Both the position numbers and the translations under genes were made by a program. A model generated the notes under the pieces. That model worked only from the letters and a program-made list of their open reading frames with translations, had not been told where the DNA came from and did not search any database. From DASXQK01 sp963757155 (GTDB lineage Bacteria; Pseudomonadota; Alphaproteobacteria; Dongiales; Dongiaceae), in assembly GCA_963757155.1 (NCBI GenBank), contig CAVWQS010000017.1, positions 1 through 64,000 on the forward strand: DNA of 64,000 bases, given 5' to 3'. The stretch's first letter is position 1. The number at the start of each line of letters is the position of its first letter. Shown here one piece after another: positions 9,039 to 18,134 of the stretch.

Positions 9039-9172
9039 TCGATGGCAAGACTATCGCACTTATGATCGTCTAGGGATGAAATTCGCGATGTCTCTTTTGG
9101 GTCATTCGCTACAGGGGCGACCCAGCGGCAAGTCCAGCCATGTCCGCTGTGACGCCGAAAGCGGAAGTCAAT

Positions 9173-9268
9173 TCAGAGCGTTAGCGGCCACGCTACGGGC
9201 CGTTGCGGGTTGATGATGGCGGCGCCGATCTCGGCGCGGCGGCGCTGGGCTTCGGTCCGGTCGTTCAT
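9173..9268 (-). CDS. Short phage ORF at element edge, possibly truncated
   Basis: A 31-residue ORF (MNDRTEAQRRRAEIGAAIIN...) starts with an ATG overlapping the stop of the DUF4326 gene (ATGA, 9268-9265). It looks like the start of a normal phage gene that is cut off at the left edge of the element. No function can be assigned. Confidence 0.35.
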   Translation of the reverse strand: MNDRTEAQRRRAEIGAAIINPQRPVAWPLTL

Positions 9269-9675
9269 CGGTTGGCGAACTCCAGTAGGTTGATGACGTG
9301 GCAATGCGGGTCGGTCGGGGCGCACCAGCAGGCCAGGTTCTTCCCGCGCAGCGGTTCCAGCAGCATGGCGCGATCCGCCGGGCGCATGGCCGCAAGATCC
9401 TCGCGATGCATCCGGCAGCAGTCCTCGGCGGTCAGCTCGTGCCTGCTCTTGCGGCCCTGGGCGTCGACCGTGATCACGAGGCTGCCGATCTTGTGCTTGT
9501 TGCCCCACTTCGTCGGCCGGGCGCAGTTCACCGCCGGCAGGCCATTGATCGACTGCGACAGCCGCTGCAGGTCGAAGCCGATCCGCCGCGAGAGCTGCAA
9601 CCGCTTGGGACCGTCGTGGCCGGCAGGCGCCTCGGCTTTCAAGATGGTCACGGCCGCCTCCTGGGATTCGCTCAT
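9265..9675 (-). CDS. DUF4326 family phage protein
   Basis: A 136-residue protein with the DUF4326 signature: CARPTKWGNKHKIG in the middle and the C-terminal LRGKNLACWCAPTDPHCHV, in which paired Cys and His residues suggest metal binding. The family is common in phages and has no proven function; a nucleotide- or nucleic-acid-related enzyme is suspected. The start at 9675 (MSESQEAAVT) overlaps the stop of the upstream ATPase gene as ATGA, which decides it over longer in-frame reading. Confidence 0.75.
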   Translation of the reverse strand: MSESQEAAVTILKAEAPAGHDGPKRLQLSRRIGFDLQRLSQSINGLPAVNCARPTKWGNKHKIGSLVITVDAQGRKSRHELTAEDCCRMHREDLAAMRPADRAMLLEPLRGKNLACWCAPTDPHCHVINLLEFANR

Positions 9676-10802
9676 CGCACGGTTTCCCTCTTCTGCCTCG
9701 ATGCGCCCAGCTTGACCAGATCGGCATGGAGCATGGGCGCGTGCTCCTCGAGCATTTGCAGCGAGCGGGTGTTGTCCTTCCACCACTTGCGCGGATCGCG
9801 CGTCGCGCGCAGCTCCTGATAAAGGTCGTTGTAGACGATCTGCACATCCTCATGGACACCAGCCGCCTGCGCCTGTTTCATGGGCGAGGGCTCCGCCGGC
9901 GGCGGCGAGTCCTCGGCAGTTTCTTCCGACTGACGGGGCGGTCGGCGACGTCGCCGGCGGGGTCTCACGCTTTCGGGCTCGGCCGGCTTCGGCTTCTCCG
10001 CCGGCTGATTGGGCTTCGCGGTCAGGCTCTTGCCCGCGCACCACTTCGCCATCTGCCGGCCGGCGGCTTCGTTCAACGCCACGCCGGCAGGGAAGGCCGG
10101 GCGCAGCTGCTCCGGCAATTTGCAGCGCTCGGCTGCAAGATCGGGGACGCCCTTCACATTGGGCGGCAGGATCATGAGCGCCGTCATCTCATACTCGAAA
10201 CGGTCGGAGCAGATCGGCGTCCAGCCGACATTGACGAACTCGGTCTTGCCCTTCGCGTTCTTGACCGGCGCGATCTTGTCCTTGGCCCGGAAGCAAAAGA
10301 CGAAATGGACCGGCTTCTGCAGGATGGAATTGACCAGCTTGTTGTGGGCCTTCTTCGGCTCGATCCAGGCGGTGAACTTCATCTTGTCGCGCTTGTCGTA
10401 ATCGTTGCCCGCCATGCGGGTCAGCTCTTTGTCGTGCCATTCGAGGATGCCGCCTTCGCCCTCGTGCTCGTGGCTCATGCTGTCGACGATCACGGCGCCG
10501 GCCTTCGCCTTGACCGCGGCCTCGATCGCCTCCTGATAGCGCATCGGCGTAAAGGGCGGATCAAGCCGGTAATACTGAAACCCGAAAGTGAACTCGCCCG
10601 GCGCCTCGCCCTCGGCCGGGGCATAGTGCAGCATCCGGCCGTTCTCGGTGTCGATGCCGAAGATCTGTTCATCGACCCCCAGGCACAGGCCGCGCGCCAG
10701 CAGCAGAGCCGACAGCGTCTTGCCGCCGCCGGACGGGCCGCCGATCCCGATCATGGCCTTGCTTTGCTGGCGGACCGCGGGCCGGTATTGGATGACTGTC
10801 AT
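9672..10802 (-). CDS. Sak4-like phage recombination ATPase (AAA/RecA fold)
   Basis: A 376-residue ATPase of the phage AAA_24/Sak4 type, RecA-like proteins that promote single-strand annealing. Walker A is GGPSGGGKT with Lys28; Walker B is AGAVIVDSMSHEHEGEGG. The central domain (WIEPKKAHNKLVNSILQ, VHFVFCFRAKDKI) is typical. The C-terminal third is a Pro/Glu/Arg-rich linker with a run of Arg residues followed by a helical tail, which may be a protein-protein or SSB contact. The start at 10802 (MTVIQYRPAV) has a GAGGG site upstream. It lies next to the nuclease-like gene, forming a recombination module. Confidence 0.75.
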   Translation of the reverse strand: MTVIQYRPAVRQQSKAMIGIGGPSGGGKTLSALLLARGLCLGVDEQIFGIDTENGRMLHYAPAEGEAPGEFTFGFQYYRLDPPFTPMRYQEAIEAAVKAKAGAVIVDSMSHEHEGEGGILEWHDKELTRMAGNDYDKRDKMKFTAWIEPKKAHNKLVNSILQKPVHFVFCFRAKDKIAPVKNAKGKTEFVNVGWTPICSDRFEYEMTALMILPPNVKGVPDLAAERCKLPEQLRPAFPAGVALNEAAGRQMAKWCAGKSLTAKPNQPAEKPKPAEPESVRPRRRRRRPPRQSEETAEDSPPPAEPSPMKQAQAAGVHEDVQIVYNDLYQELRATRDPRKWWKDNTRSLQMLEEHAPMLHADLVKLGASRQKRETVR

Positions 10803-10815
10803 TTGCCCTCGCGGT

Positions 10816-11311
10816 TCATGGCTTGCGCTCCGAATAGTCAGGCAGGAGTGGAGCCACCTTCCCGGTCTCATAGGCGAGGGCGAGTGATGGCTTCACATGC
10901 TCGGCGACCGTGCGGCCATCGGGCATGACGATATGGGCGAGGAACTCGTCGTCGAAGACGGAGATGCCGGCCTCGACGGCTTCCAGCTTCGCCTTGATCA
11001 CGAGCAGGAGAGCTCGCCAGATCTGACGGCCGGCCTGCTCCCATAGCCGATAGGCGGCGTCGGAGGATCGCGCCACGTCGGCGGTCCCGCGGCGATAGCT
11101 CGTGAATCGCTTCTCGCTCGGCATCGGTACTTTCATGACGAACTTCAGCCGCCGGCCGCGACATCTCGAAAGCGACGTGGGCGCGGCCGTCCGCCCAGCC
11201 CGATAGGAATCCGGTGGCACCGTAGCGGCGCAACAGGCTCTCGATCTCGGCGCGCGACCGCTCGGCCGGCACATCCGTCTTCTCCGCGTAGCGTCCGCCG
11301 GTTCGGCTCAT
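10816..11311 (-). pseudogene. Conserved phage protein, frameshifted
   Basis: The N-terminal segment (SRTGGRYAEKTDVPAERSRA, EIESLLRRYGATGFLSGWAD) and the C-terminal segment (FVMKVPMPSEKRFTSYRR, ALLLVIKAKLEAVEAGISVF, DDEFLAHIVMPDGRTV) together make a well-known phage protein of about 165 residues found beside single-strand-annealing ATPases. They lie in different frames; deleting one base at about 11157 (TCGCGGCC) joins them. Function unknown; the position between nuclease and ATPase suggests a recombination accessory role. Confidence 0.65.
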
Positions 11312-11362
11312 GTCTCTGCTGCCTTCTCAGGGTGTAAAACTGGTCCCCGTCTTTTACAGGGG

Positions 11363-12330
11363 TCATGGCTTCCACATCGCGATTGAGAGCTTGTAGGGAT
11401 CGACCTTCTGGTCCGCGTCGATGGAGGCTTGCAGTTGCTGGGCTTCCTCGTTCTTCGCGTACCAGGTCGGCGGCTCGGCGTAGAAGGTTCGCGCGGGATA
11501 GCCGGGCCAGCGGTCGCGCTTCTGGCACCAGGCCCAGGCGGCGATCGCGCGCTTGACCCGGGCCTGCGCCAGGTCGGCCAGCATCGGCGACAGCTCCACC
11601 ACCGAGAGCGCGAAGGGCGGCTGGGTCTCCTGCACGATGAACTTGAATCGGAACTCCTTGCCGAATTGCCGCCGGGCGCCCAGGCGATAGAGCTCCGACT
11701 GAATGTCGCCGCCGATCTCGAGCATGGTCCGGCCGCTCCAGCTGGCGGGCTCGGCGCTGGCGCCGGTCGTCTTGTAGTCGTAGATCACGCGGCGGCCGCG
11801 CTGGTTCTGCAGCCAGTCCGGACGGATGCGGCACCACACCGCGCCCTCCTGCCAAATGATGGTTTGCTCGCCTTCGCCGAAACCCTTGCGGAAAGCCTCT
11901 TTCGCGTCGGTCTCGCGCAGCTGCTCGCGGGCCGCCTTGACCATGGCGCTGACCTGGGCCCACTCGGATTCAAGCAGCGGGATATGGCCGGCCTCGCGCA
12001 CGACGCGGCGCTCGTCGCGGGCGGCCTCGCTGCGCCAGTCCTTGCGCGTCGATCAGCTCGAAGCGGGCGGCGCCTTCCAGCATGAGAGCATGAGCGGCGC
12101 GGCCGATATCGAACTTCGGATCCTCGGCCTGGACAAACTTCGGGTTCAACCGGGGATGCTGCATCCAGGCATGGCGCGGGCTCTGGTCGATCACGACCTT
12201 GGCGATGCTCGCCGACAGCGAGGGCTTCGGCGCCGGGTCGGCGTGATAGGCCTCGGCCGAGATCTGGTGGACTGCCGGCCTTCAGTGTCGGATGAGAGTG
12301 CATCGCGATCAGGCGGCTGGTGAGCGACAT
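11363..12330 (-). pseudogene. PD-(D/E)XK exonuclease-like protein, two frameshifts
   Basis: Three frame segments rebuild one phage nuclease: a short start (TLKAG), then VHQISAEAYHADPAPKPSLS...FDIGRAAHALMLEGAARFEL, then DWRSEAARDERRVVREAGHI...RRVIYDYKTTG. The family signature is visible: GRAAHALML with its His, then WCRIRPDW and the D-Y-K of YDYKTT as the catalytic D and K. One extra base each at about 12268 and 12050 explains the breaks. Such nucleases (RecE/DUF3799-like) pair with annealing ATPases in phage recombination. The true start is uncertain: 12330, 12303, or an upstream ATG at 12358 with a GGAGG site, which could be a separate short gene. Confidence 0.65.
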
Positions 12331-12400
12331 CCTTTGCCACCGTCGATTGGCGAGCCATCTCCGAAACCTCCGCATGTTCTATCCTCTCAGATCTGTGCAA

Positions 12401-12709
12401 AATGACCGTCGCGACAGACCCTATTTTGCAGCGTGTTTCTCCAAGGACGCGATGAACAGTTTCAATGTGAAGACGATGTGCTTCAGGCTCGTGACATCAA
12501 GTGACAATAATCAAAGACCGGGCGGCCTGTGGAAAACAATATAAATGATGCGACGTTGGTTAATCGACGAATGGCACGCCGTGTCCCGCAGTGCACGCCT
12601 GTCACAGGCTGGCACAGACTCAAATTTGTCTATCTGCGACTGTTGACTTAACCATCAGCCTCGATCGATCCTGACCGCTCCGCAACACCGCGGCTCGCGA
12701 GGCTCGAAT
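12401..12709. promoter_or_regulatory. Divergent phage control region
   Basis: About 300 bp without a gene separates the leftward recombination genes from the rightward replication genes. It is more AT-rich than its surroundings (for example GGAAAACAATATAAATGATG, 12532-12551), so it probably holds both early promoters. A perfect palindrome, GCCTGTCACAGGC, lies at 12597-12609 and is the best operator candidate. Confidence 0.45.
12597..12609. promoter_or_regulatory. Palindromic operator candidate
   Basis: GCCTG-TCA-CAGGC is a perfect 5-bp inverted repeat with a 3-bp centre in the divergent phage control region. Its symmetry and position fit a repressor site, but only one copy is seen. Confidence 0.3.
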
Positions 12710-12853
12710 GTGCGCCGCTACCTCGGTCCACCTGATGATCGCCTGTACGTTCAGCCGCCCTGCGCGGCCTGCGGTATTGCGCGTTTCACCGCGACGGATC
12801 GAGACATCGGCCCGTTCTGCGCGAGCTGCGGCTGGCCCCACAGAGAGGATCCC
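12710..12853 (+). CDS. Zinc-ribbon peptide, stop not seen
   Basis: The ORF begins MRRYLGPPDDRLYVQPP and carries a C-x2-C (CAAC) and, 20 residues later, a second C-x2-C (CASC), making a zinc ribbon of about 48 residues. No stop separates it from the next gene start at 12854, which has its own AGAGGA site, so the original stop was probably lost by an indel. The function is unknown; small zinc ribbons are common in phage early regions. Confidence 0.4.
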
Positions 12854-13513
12854 ATGGCACGAACGATGCGCAGCACCACCACCCTCGACGAAGACGGCAA
12901 CGAGCAAGAGCAGGAGCCGCGCGTCGCGGCCGGCCGAAAAAGCACCCGATGTCGATGGGCAATGTCACCGACGAGACCATCGCGGAGTTCGGCAACAAGG
13001 CCCTGACGGCGAAGCTCGAAGCGGAAAAGAAACGCGACGAGGCCAAGAGCCTCGACGGACAATTCCGCGCTGTGCTAAAGTCGGCCAAGGATGCCGGCGT
13101 CGATCCCGACGCGGTGCGCTGGTGGATTAAGGCGCGCAAGCAGGAGCCCGAGGATCTCGACCGCGAAATCATGTGGCAGAACCGCATGGCAAAAGTCATG
13201 GGGCTGCCGATCGGCACGCAGCTCGGCGTCGACTTCGAGACCGGCGAGACCATCGCCAGCACGGTCGACAAGGCGCAGATGCGCCGGGCGAAGGGGAGGG
13301 GCGGGGCCAAGCGCAAGGCCAACGGCAAAGGCGAGGCCGATCCTCGCGCGGCCTATGCCATGGGCGTCGATGCCGGCAGGGCCGGCAAGTCGCCGAAGAC
13401 CGCCGGCAAAGGCTTGAAGGGCGAGGCCGCTATCGAATTTCAAAAGGGCTGGCAGATCGGGCCAGCAAGAAGCCTCCCGCGCGCTCGGCCCGGACGGCGA
13501 GCTAGCGAACTAG
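12854..13513 (+). pseudogene. Phage early protein, probably frameshifted
   Basis: Three frame pieces appear to belong together: MARTMRSTTTLDEDGNEQEQ..., then MSMGNVTDETIAEFGNKALT...DAVRWWIKARKQEPEDLDRE...GRGGAKRKANGKGEADPRAA..., and a short tail QQEASRALGPDGELAN ending at 13513. The middle part is a helical domain with a long Lys/Glu region and a basic Gly/Lys-rich linker. The overall look resembles phage proteins with a GapR-like coiled coil, but I cannot name the family. One shift lies near 12940, another in the GGG at about 13460. Confidence 0.5.
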
Positions 13514-13522
13514 GCGGCGGCC

Positions 13523-14119
13523 TTGAGCGCGCTGCCCGCCCGCTACGACACGATGTGCCGCGCCATCGATGCTGCCTATAAGGTCGATGAGGTCAAGGAC
13601 ATCCGCGACAAGGCTATCGCTTGGGAAGTCTATGCGCGGCAGGCAAAGAACGTCGAGGCAGAGCGCCGGGCTTGCGAGATACGGCTACGCGCCGAACGCA
13701 AGGCCGGCGTCCTGCTCAAAGCCATGGAGAAGGCGAAGGGCGGCCGGCCCAAGAAAACTGGTGCCAAGACGGCACCGGTTTCTGAGCCCGGTCTCGCTGA
13801 CCTTGGCGTCACCAAAAAGCAATCCTCGCAATGGCAGAAGCTCGCCGATGTCCCGGCAAAGGACTTCGACATGGCGCTCGCTGATCCAATCTCGAAGCCC
13901 ACCACGAACGGGATCATCCAGGCGGCAAAGCCCGCAGTGATCCCCGTAAGCGACGATGCGTTGTGGCTATGCGGCCGGCTCAAAGACTTCGAGCGCAAGC
14001 TGCTTGACAAAGACCCGGCGCACGTCATGGCGACGATGATCCCGACCATGCTCGATGAAGTTCACCGGCTGGCGCCAAAGGTTGCAGCGTGGCTGCGGCA
14101 GGTAGGGGAAATCAAATGA
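13523..14119 (+). CDS. Conserved phage protein, ParB-like helical type
   Basis: A 198-residue protein of a family common in proteobacterial prophages: SALPARYDTMCRAIDAAYKV, then an Ala/Glu/Arg helix (NVEAERRACEIRLRAERKAG), a basic GGRPKKTGAK linker and SEPGLADLGVTKKQSSQWQK, which looks like a helix-turn-helix segment. The call uses a TTG start at 13523; an ATG at 13553 is the alternative. It overlaps the next gene by ATGA (14116-14119). DNA binding is inferred from the motif. Confidence 0.65.
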   Translation: MSALPARYDTMCRAIDAAYKVDEVKDIRDKAIAWEVYARQAKNVEAERRACEIRLRAERKAGVLLKAMEKAKGGRPKKTGAKTAPVSEPGLADLGVTKKQSSQWQKLADVPAKDFDMALADPISKPTTNGIIQAAKPAVIPVSDDALWLCGRLKDFERKLLDKDPAHVMATMIPTMLDEVHRLAPKVAAWLRQVGEIK

Positions 14120-14553
14120 CGGAGGAAAGCAAATTACGGGAGATCATCTCTCGGATCATCGACCGACGCCGCAGTGAGATCAGGATCAGCCCGGCCTGGG
14201 TTGCCACCGAGGCCATGAAGGAACTGGACCCGAAGCGGGTATCGCCGGGGCTGGTCTATCTCGGATGCCACCTTGAGCTTCGCCAAATCGCGCGCGTTGA
14301 GCTTCGCGAGAAATTTCAGCCCGAAGGCGCGCCGACGACAGATGCGCAGGATGATCTGTTTCCGGAACTGCAATATCGCTATCCGGCCGTGCGGTCGCGC
14401 TCCTACGAAGAGCCCGAGTATGTCCTGCGCGAAGAAATGTCGGCTGCCGATGTGGCCTTCAATTTGAAGCGGATGCGGGCCGAAGCGGATGCCAAGCTGA
14501 AGCACGCCGATGCGCTCGAAGAGTGGTGGAACAGCCGGAGGCAGAGGGCATGA
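14116..14553 (+). CDS. Hypothetical phage protein
   Basis: A 145-residue protein with no recognised domain. It starts MTEESKLREIISRIIDRRRS, contains a segment reading WVATEAMKELDPKRVSPGLV that resembles a small winged-helix, and ends in a helical AEADAKLKHADALEEWWNSR. The start at 14116 overlaps the upstream stop (ATGA) and the end overlaps the next start at 14550, so it lies in a tightly coupled operon. Confidence 0.6.
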   Translation: MTEESKLREIISRIIDRRRSEIRISPAWVATEAMKELDPKRVSPGLVYLGCHLELRQIARVELREKFQPEGAPTTDAQDDLFPELQYRYPAVRSRSYEEPEYVLREEMSAADVAFNLKRMRAEADAKLKHADALEEWWNSRRQRA

Positions 14554-15129
14554 ACGGGGCCGCGCATCCTCGCGCTCGATCCCGGCCACAAGCTCGGCTA
14601 TGCCGTCGAAATGCGATGAGGCCGGACGAGCCGCAGACCGGCGTCTGCGAACTGCCGCGCCACGGCCAGGATCGCGGCAAGACGTACTGCCTACTTCGAG
14701 ACCTGGCTGCGCATGACCGTCGAGCAGTACGGCGTCACCGTGCTCGCCTGGGAAGCGCCGATCATCTTCGGCGGCAAGAAGGGCAGCACGATGAAGACCA
14801 GCGCCGACGCCATCGAATTCGCCTTCGGCATCGGCGCGATCGCGGAGCTGGTCGGGACCCGGCTCGGACTGATCTGCTGGAAGGCACCGCTCGGCACGGT
14901 GCGCCGCCACTTCACGGGCAGCGGCCGGGCCGACAAGGGCCAGGTCTATGCGCGCTGCCTCGCGCTTGGCTATCCCGTCACCAGCTACGACGCGGCCGAC
15001 GCCACGGCGATCTGGGATTTCATCGGCCACATGTACCGCCGGCGCGACCTTGTCGCCGGACCGCTGTTCACCCCGCCCGACAAGGTTCGCTCCATGCGCC
15101 GGGCGGCTCCAGAGATCGACGAGGCATGA
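14550..15129 (+). pseudogene. RuvC-like phage resolvase, several frameshifts
   Basis: Pieces in three frames give a RuvC-like protein: RILALDPGHKLGYAVEMR (the first catalytic Asp of the DPG motif), then PDEPQTGVCELPRHGQDRGK, then YFETWLRMTVEQYGVTVLAW, then EAPIIFGGKKGS with the second acidic residue, and finally YDAADATAIWDFIGHMYR with the DAADA motif. Extra bases are evident near 14559 (GGGG) and 14692, with another change near 14615. Intact it would be about 190 residues. RuvC-like enzymes resolve branched DNA during phage replication. As read it is inactive. Confidence 0.65.
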
Positions 15130-15139
15130 CAAGGAATTC

Positions 15140-15307
15140 ATGGCACGAGAATTCGACTGTACGGAATGCGGCCGCCACATCGTCGGCTTCGGGCCGGGCT
15201 GGTGCGTCAGGCTCTGCGCCCATTGCATGTTCTTACCCGGATGGATCCGCGATCCCCGGCTGGTGAAAATGCTTCGCGCCCGAGGGCCTCGAGCTGCCGG
15301 CGCATGA
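15140..15307 (+). CDS. Small zinc-ribbon phage protein
   Basis: A 55-residue ORF with C-x2-C (CTEC) and, 15 residues on, C-x3-C-x2-C (CVRLCAHC), a likely zinc ribbon. The ATG at 15140 has AAGGA seven bases upstream. Its size and place in the replication operon fit a phage accessory DNA-binding protein; no specific function is known. Confidence 0.55.
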   Translation: MAREFDCTECGRHIVGFGPGWCVRLCAHCMFLPGWIRDPRLVKMLRARGPRAAGA

Positions 15308-15428
15308 GCGCGACGGGGCGGGCCCATGAGGGGCGACCAAGGGCGGCGAGCCAATGGATTAGGCAACGACCTGGCGGGCCGCCAGGCCGTGCCACGATGT
15401 TTCACATGGAACACGACGGGCGAGGGGC

Positions 15429-16282
15429 ATGGCGCGCATCAGGTCGATCAAGCCGGAGTTCTGGGCCAGCGAGCAAATCGGCGACTGCTCGTCGAATGCT
15501 CGATTGCTGTTCATCGGCATCTGGAATTTTGCCGATGATCGCGGCGTCTATCCCGACAAGCCAAAGCAGCTCAAGGCGCACGTTTTCCCCTTCGACGATA
15601 TCACCGGCGACCAGGTTTCCGGATGGATCGGAGAACTGCTCCGGGTCGGTTTGCTGCGGAGAATTGAGAACAAGGGAAGTTTCTATCTTGTTGTCACTGG
15701 CTGGAAATCCCACCAGAAGATCGACCGACCGCAAAAGAAATTCACCTATCCGAACCCCGAAGATTTCCCCGAACAATTCGACGAGGGCTCGTCGAGTGCT
15801 CAGCGAGTGCTCGCGCTTGAGTCGAGTCGAGTCGAAGGGAATGGAAAGGAAGGGAGCAGCAAGTCGCGCGCGGGCGCGCGCGACAGCGGCGGCGGCTTGG
15901 CGAATGGTCATGAGAACAGCGCTCGGGGATTCCGACCGACGTGCATCCGACCTGGAAGCGAACCGCCGATGCCGTGCTGGCGGAACTCGGCAACTCGCCG
16001 AACCTGCAGAACGTCGGCCAGATAGATCGCTGGCTTCGCGCCGGCGGCGACCTCGACGCCGACATTCTGCCGGCGCTCCGATCAGTCATCGCCCGAGAAC
16101 GAAGAACGGATCCGCGGTGGGAGCCTCGAAGCCTGAGCTACTTCAACGGCGCGATTGCCGACGCCATCGCCAGTCGAAGCCGCCCGCTGCAGGCGGGGAC
16201 GGCACGGCGCCGGGGCCTCAGCAACGACGAGGCGGAGGCCATCTTGACAAAGCTCGATGCCGAACGGGGGACCGCAGCGTGA
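15429..16282 (+). pseudogene. Phage replisome-organiser-like protein, frameshifted
   Basis: The N-terminal domain (MARIRSIKPEFWASEQIG, LLFIGIWNFADDRGVYPDKP, VSGWIGELLRVGLLRR, FYLVVTGWKSHQKIDRPQK) is the winged-helix part common in phage replication initiators and DnaT-like organisers. The C-terminal part, from about 15935, reads in another frame (VHPTWKRTADAVLAELGNS...LSYFNGAIADAIA), again typical of the same genes. A single missing G in the GGGG near 15928 would join them. The hydrophilic linker between the domains is Ser/Gly/Arg-rich. Confidence 0.6.
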
Positions 16283-16297
16283 CGGTCAAGGAGACTG

Positions 16298-16596
16298 ATG
16301 CTGGAGCTGAACCGCCTGTTTCCCGGGAGCTTCACGGGGCCCGATGGCTTCGCCTCATGGAGCCGCATCTATCAAGACGCGCTCGATACCTACAGCGGGG
16401 TGCCGTTGCGCCAGGGCTTCAAGGAAGTCATGACAGGCTGGGACAAATGGCTGGGCGCCGAAGCCGGCCGAGATCGCGCCGGCCTGCGAGCGGGCGCGGG
16501 CGGTTCTGCAACCGGGCCCGCGGCGGCGCGGGCGTCGTCAACTTGCGGCGGGTCAGCGAGGAAGTGCGGCGGCTGCAGTCACGTTCTGGCCGATGA
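16298..16596 (+). pseudogene. Small phage replication-region protein, two frameshifts
   Basis: The start has AAGGAG upstream and reads MLELNRLFPGSFTGPDGF...PLRQGFKEVMTGWDKW. After about 16460 the sensible frame is one base later (PKPAEIAPACERARAVLQPG), and the end is in the third frame (VVNLRRVSEEVRRLQ, stop at 16596). Each jump is explained by one extra base in GC-rich runs. The stop overlaps the next ATG as ATGA. Function unknown. Confidence 0.45.
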
Positions 16597-17042
16597 CTGG
16601 TTTCGCTTCAACGGCCCCGAGGTCGAAAGCTTCCTCGCGCGTTTCGAGGGTCCCGGCGGCGCTGGGGCGAATGCTGGAGGCGGGACATGGGACGGGCGGA
16701 TTCCCGAGCTCAGTGACCGGCAGCTTGCGCTGCAGAAGCTCGCGGGCCTCGTGCGGTCGCGGGCCTTCGACGTCGCCATGGCGCAGGCGAGCGAGGGCCA
16801 CTTCGTGCCGCAGCCGCATGTCGTCGACGACAAGGTCCGCCGCCAGAGCCGGCAGATCGAGATCCCCGCCGAGGACTTCAAGCGGCTGGCTGAGCAGGTG
16901 GCCTGCCGGCGGCGCAGCGAATTTGGCTCGACCGTGCCCGCCCGGGCGCTGGCCGGCACGCTGCGCGACGGGCCCGACCGACTTCCTGCCGGCGCCCGAG
17001 AGCGCCCAGGACTATGGCGATGCGGAGGTTGATCATGGCTGA
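16593..17042 (+). pseudogene. Hypothetical phage protein, frameshifted
   Basis: The ATG at 16593 sits in an ATGA overlap, but the credible protein (WFRFNGPEVESFLARFEG, ALQKLAGLVRSRAFDVAMAQ, IEIPAEDFKRLAEQVACR) is in another frame from about 16605, and the C-terminus (PTDFLPAPESAQDYGDAE, stop 17042) returns to the first frame after about 16975. It overlaps the start of the next gene by 8 nt. No domain is recognised. Confidence 0.4.
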
Positions 17043-17244
17043 GCCCACCAACATCGAAGTCCTGGGCTATTTCGTCTCCGAGCTATGGCATGGAAAGCCG
17101 CACTATTCGATCATCCCCGGCGACTTCCTGCCGCGCTGGTGGAACAAGCGCGAGCGGCTGGGGATCAAGGCCAGGCCGCTCGGCGCCGAGGACATGCATC
17201 TGCCGATCCGCGAGCTCATCGCCAAATATGGGGGCGGGCCATGA
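17035..17244 (+). CDS. Hypothetical 69-residue phage protein
   Basis: The ATG at 17035 has a strong GGAGG site. The protein (MAEPTNIEVLGYFVSELWHG...WWNKRERLGIKARPL...) has no recognised domain. It ends in an ATGA overlap with the next gene, so it is part of the coupled replication-region operon. Confidence 0.55.
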   Translation: MAEPTNIEVLGYFVSELWHGKPHYSIIPGDFLPRWWNKRERLGIKARPLGAEDMHLPIRELIAKYGGGP

Positions 17245-17495
17245 GCCTCGAGGACGAGCGGGACTATGCGGTCGCGATCGGGCGTTGCTACAGCTGCCGG
17301 CGACAATTCGGATTCCACCCACGAAAGGTCCCGAGCTATTGCGTCGACGGCAAGCGCTATCCCGTCTGCGCGAGCTGCGTCGAAACGCTCAACCAGCGCA
17401 GGCGGGCGAACGGCCTGCCACAGTTCGCTGTCGAGACGGGCGCCTATGACGTCGGCGCGACCGTGGTCTTCCCGATCACAAAGGAGCAACCGTGA
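17241..17495 (+). CDS. Phage zinc-finger-like protein
   Basis: An 84-residue protein with C-x2-C near residue 16 (CYSC) and a second C-x2-C near residue 43 (CASC), spaced as in a zinc ribbon, followed by QRRRANGLPQF, a basic stretch. Its ATG overlaps the previous stop. It is the last recognisable rightward gene; a normal phage would continue with terminase or structural genes here, and none follow. Confidence 0.55.
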   Translation: MSLEDERDYAVAIGRCYSCRRQFGFHPRKVPSYCVDGKRYPVCASCVETLNQRRRANGLPQFAVETGAYDVGATVVFPITKEQP

Positions 17496-17516
17496 GCCAG
17501 CTCGGGCCCGCGCGAT

Positions 17517-17752
17517 CTATGATGCTCGCTCGATCAACTCGCGCGTGGTCGAGACCTGGAGCGCCAGCAGCTGCTCGCGCAGCTTGGCGCTCTCGACGGG
17601 ATCGCCGAGGTCGAGTTGCCTTGCGATCCAGATCGCCGTCAGGCCAGCAAGGATCACGCCTTGTAGCTCGGCCGTCCGGCTACCGAGCGCCGTCGACAGC
17701 ACCGGGCACTGGTAATCTTCTCGGCATGGTCGATCCGCTCATCTCGGGTCAT
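17517..17752 (-). pseudogene. Small phage protein, frameshifted
   Basis: A leftward gene starting at 17752 (MTRDERIDHAEKITSA) continues one frame over from about 17703 as LSTALGSRTAELQGVILAGL...DPVESAKLREQLLALQVSTT. Together they would make a helical protein of about 78 residues. One extra base near 17703 explains the break; alternatively the second part could be translated alone from a GTG at 17702, though no ribosome-binding site precedes it. Confidence 0.4.
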
Positions 17753-17762
17753 GCAATCCGCC

Positions 17763-17873
17763 TTATCGAATCCAGATTATGAGGATGACGGCCAGCGCCG
17801 CCAGGATCAGCGCCACAAACCACGTCACGGGATGGCGAAGGATGTCGCGCCAATCGCCCGGCGGGTCAATCAT
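17763..17873 (-). CDS. 36-residue single-span membrane peptide
   Basis: The ORF encodes MIDPPGDWRDILRHPVTWFV followed by a hydrophobic ALILAALAVILIIWIR: a short amphipathic start and one membrane span. It is clearly related to the 33-residue peptide at 19528-19629 (shared WRD...HPVTW). The ribosome-binding site is weak. It lies between two other leftward small genes. Function unknown. Confidence 0.55.
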   Translation of the reverse strand: MIDPPGDWRDILRHPVTWFVALILAALAVILIIWIR

Positions 17874-17957
17874 TGCTGGCCGGCGGGTCTTGATAGCACC
17901 AGGCCCTCGGTCAATTGAGCCAACGCGGGGCAGGCTAGGCGGTATGACTTGAAGCGG

Positions 17958-18134
17958 TCACGTGACCGAGTGCAATTTGACGAAGTCTTCAAACAAGTCG
18001 CGGACTTCCGCCACATGGACGCGCTTGGCTCTCTCTATGTCATGCTTTGCCAGGGCCGTAAGTTCCCGGTCGCGGGTCAACTTCGATTCCCACGTCAGCA
18101 CCGAGAGCGCTGCAACGATCTGCGCGTTATCCAT
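17958..18134 (-). CDS. 58-residue helical phage protein
   Basis: The ATG at 18134 is preceded by AAAGGA. The protein (MDNAQIVAALSVLTWESKLT, RDRELTALAKHDIERAKRVH, VAEVRDLFEDFVKLHSVT) is predicted as a short helix, a basic coil and an acidic helix. It begins the leftward run of three small genes 18134-17517. No family is recognised. Confidence 0.55.
   Translation of the reverse strand: MDNAQIVAALSVLTWESKLTRDRELTALAKHDIERAKRVHVAEVRDLFEDFVKLHSVT

Noticed and set aside
9040..9172. Left attachment site of the prophage
   Set aside because: I looked for a repeat of the tRNA-Asn 3' end (GAATCCGAGCCCCGGA) in this gap and around 7216-7640 and did not see one, so no site is annotated.
17492..17782. GTG-started frame after the zinc-finger gene
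   Set aside because: It overlaps the previous stop and has a good ribosome-binding site, but the protein is Arg/Ser-rich noise and a leftward gene lies opposite.
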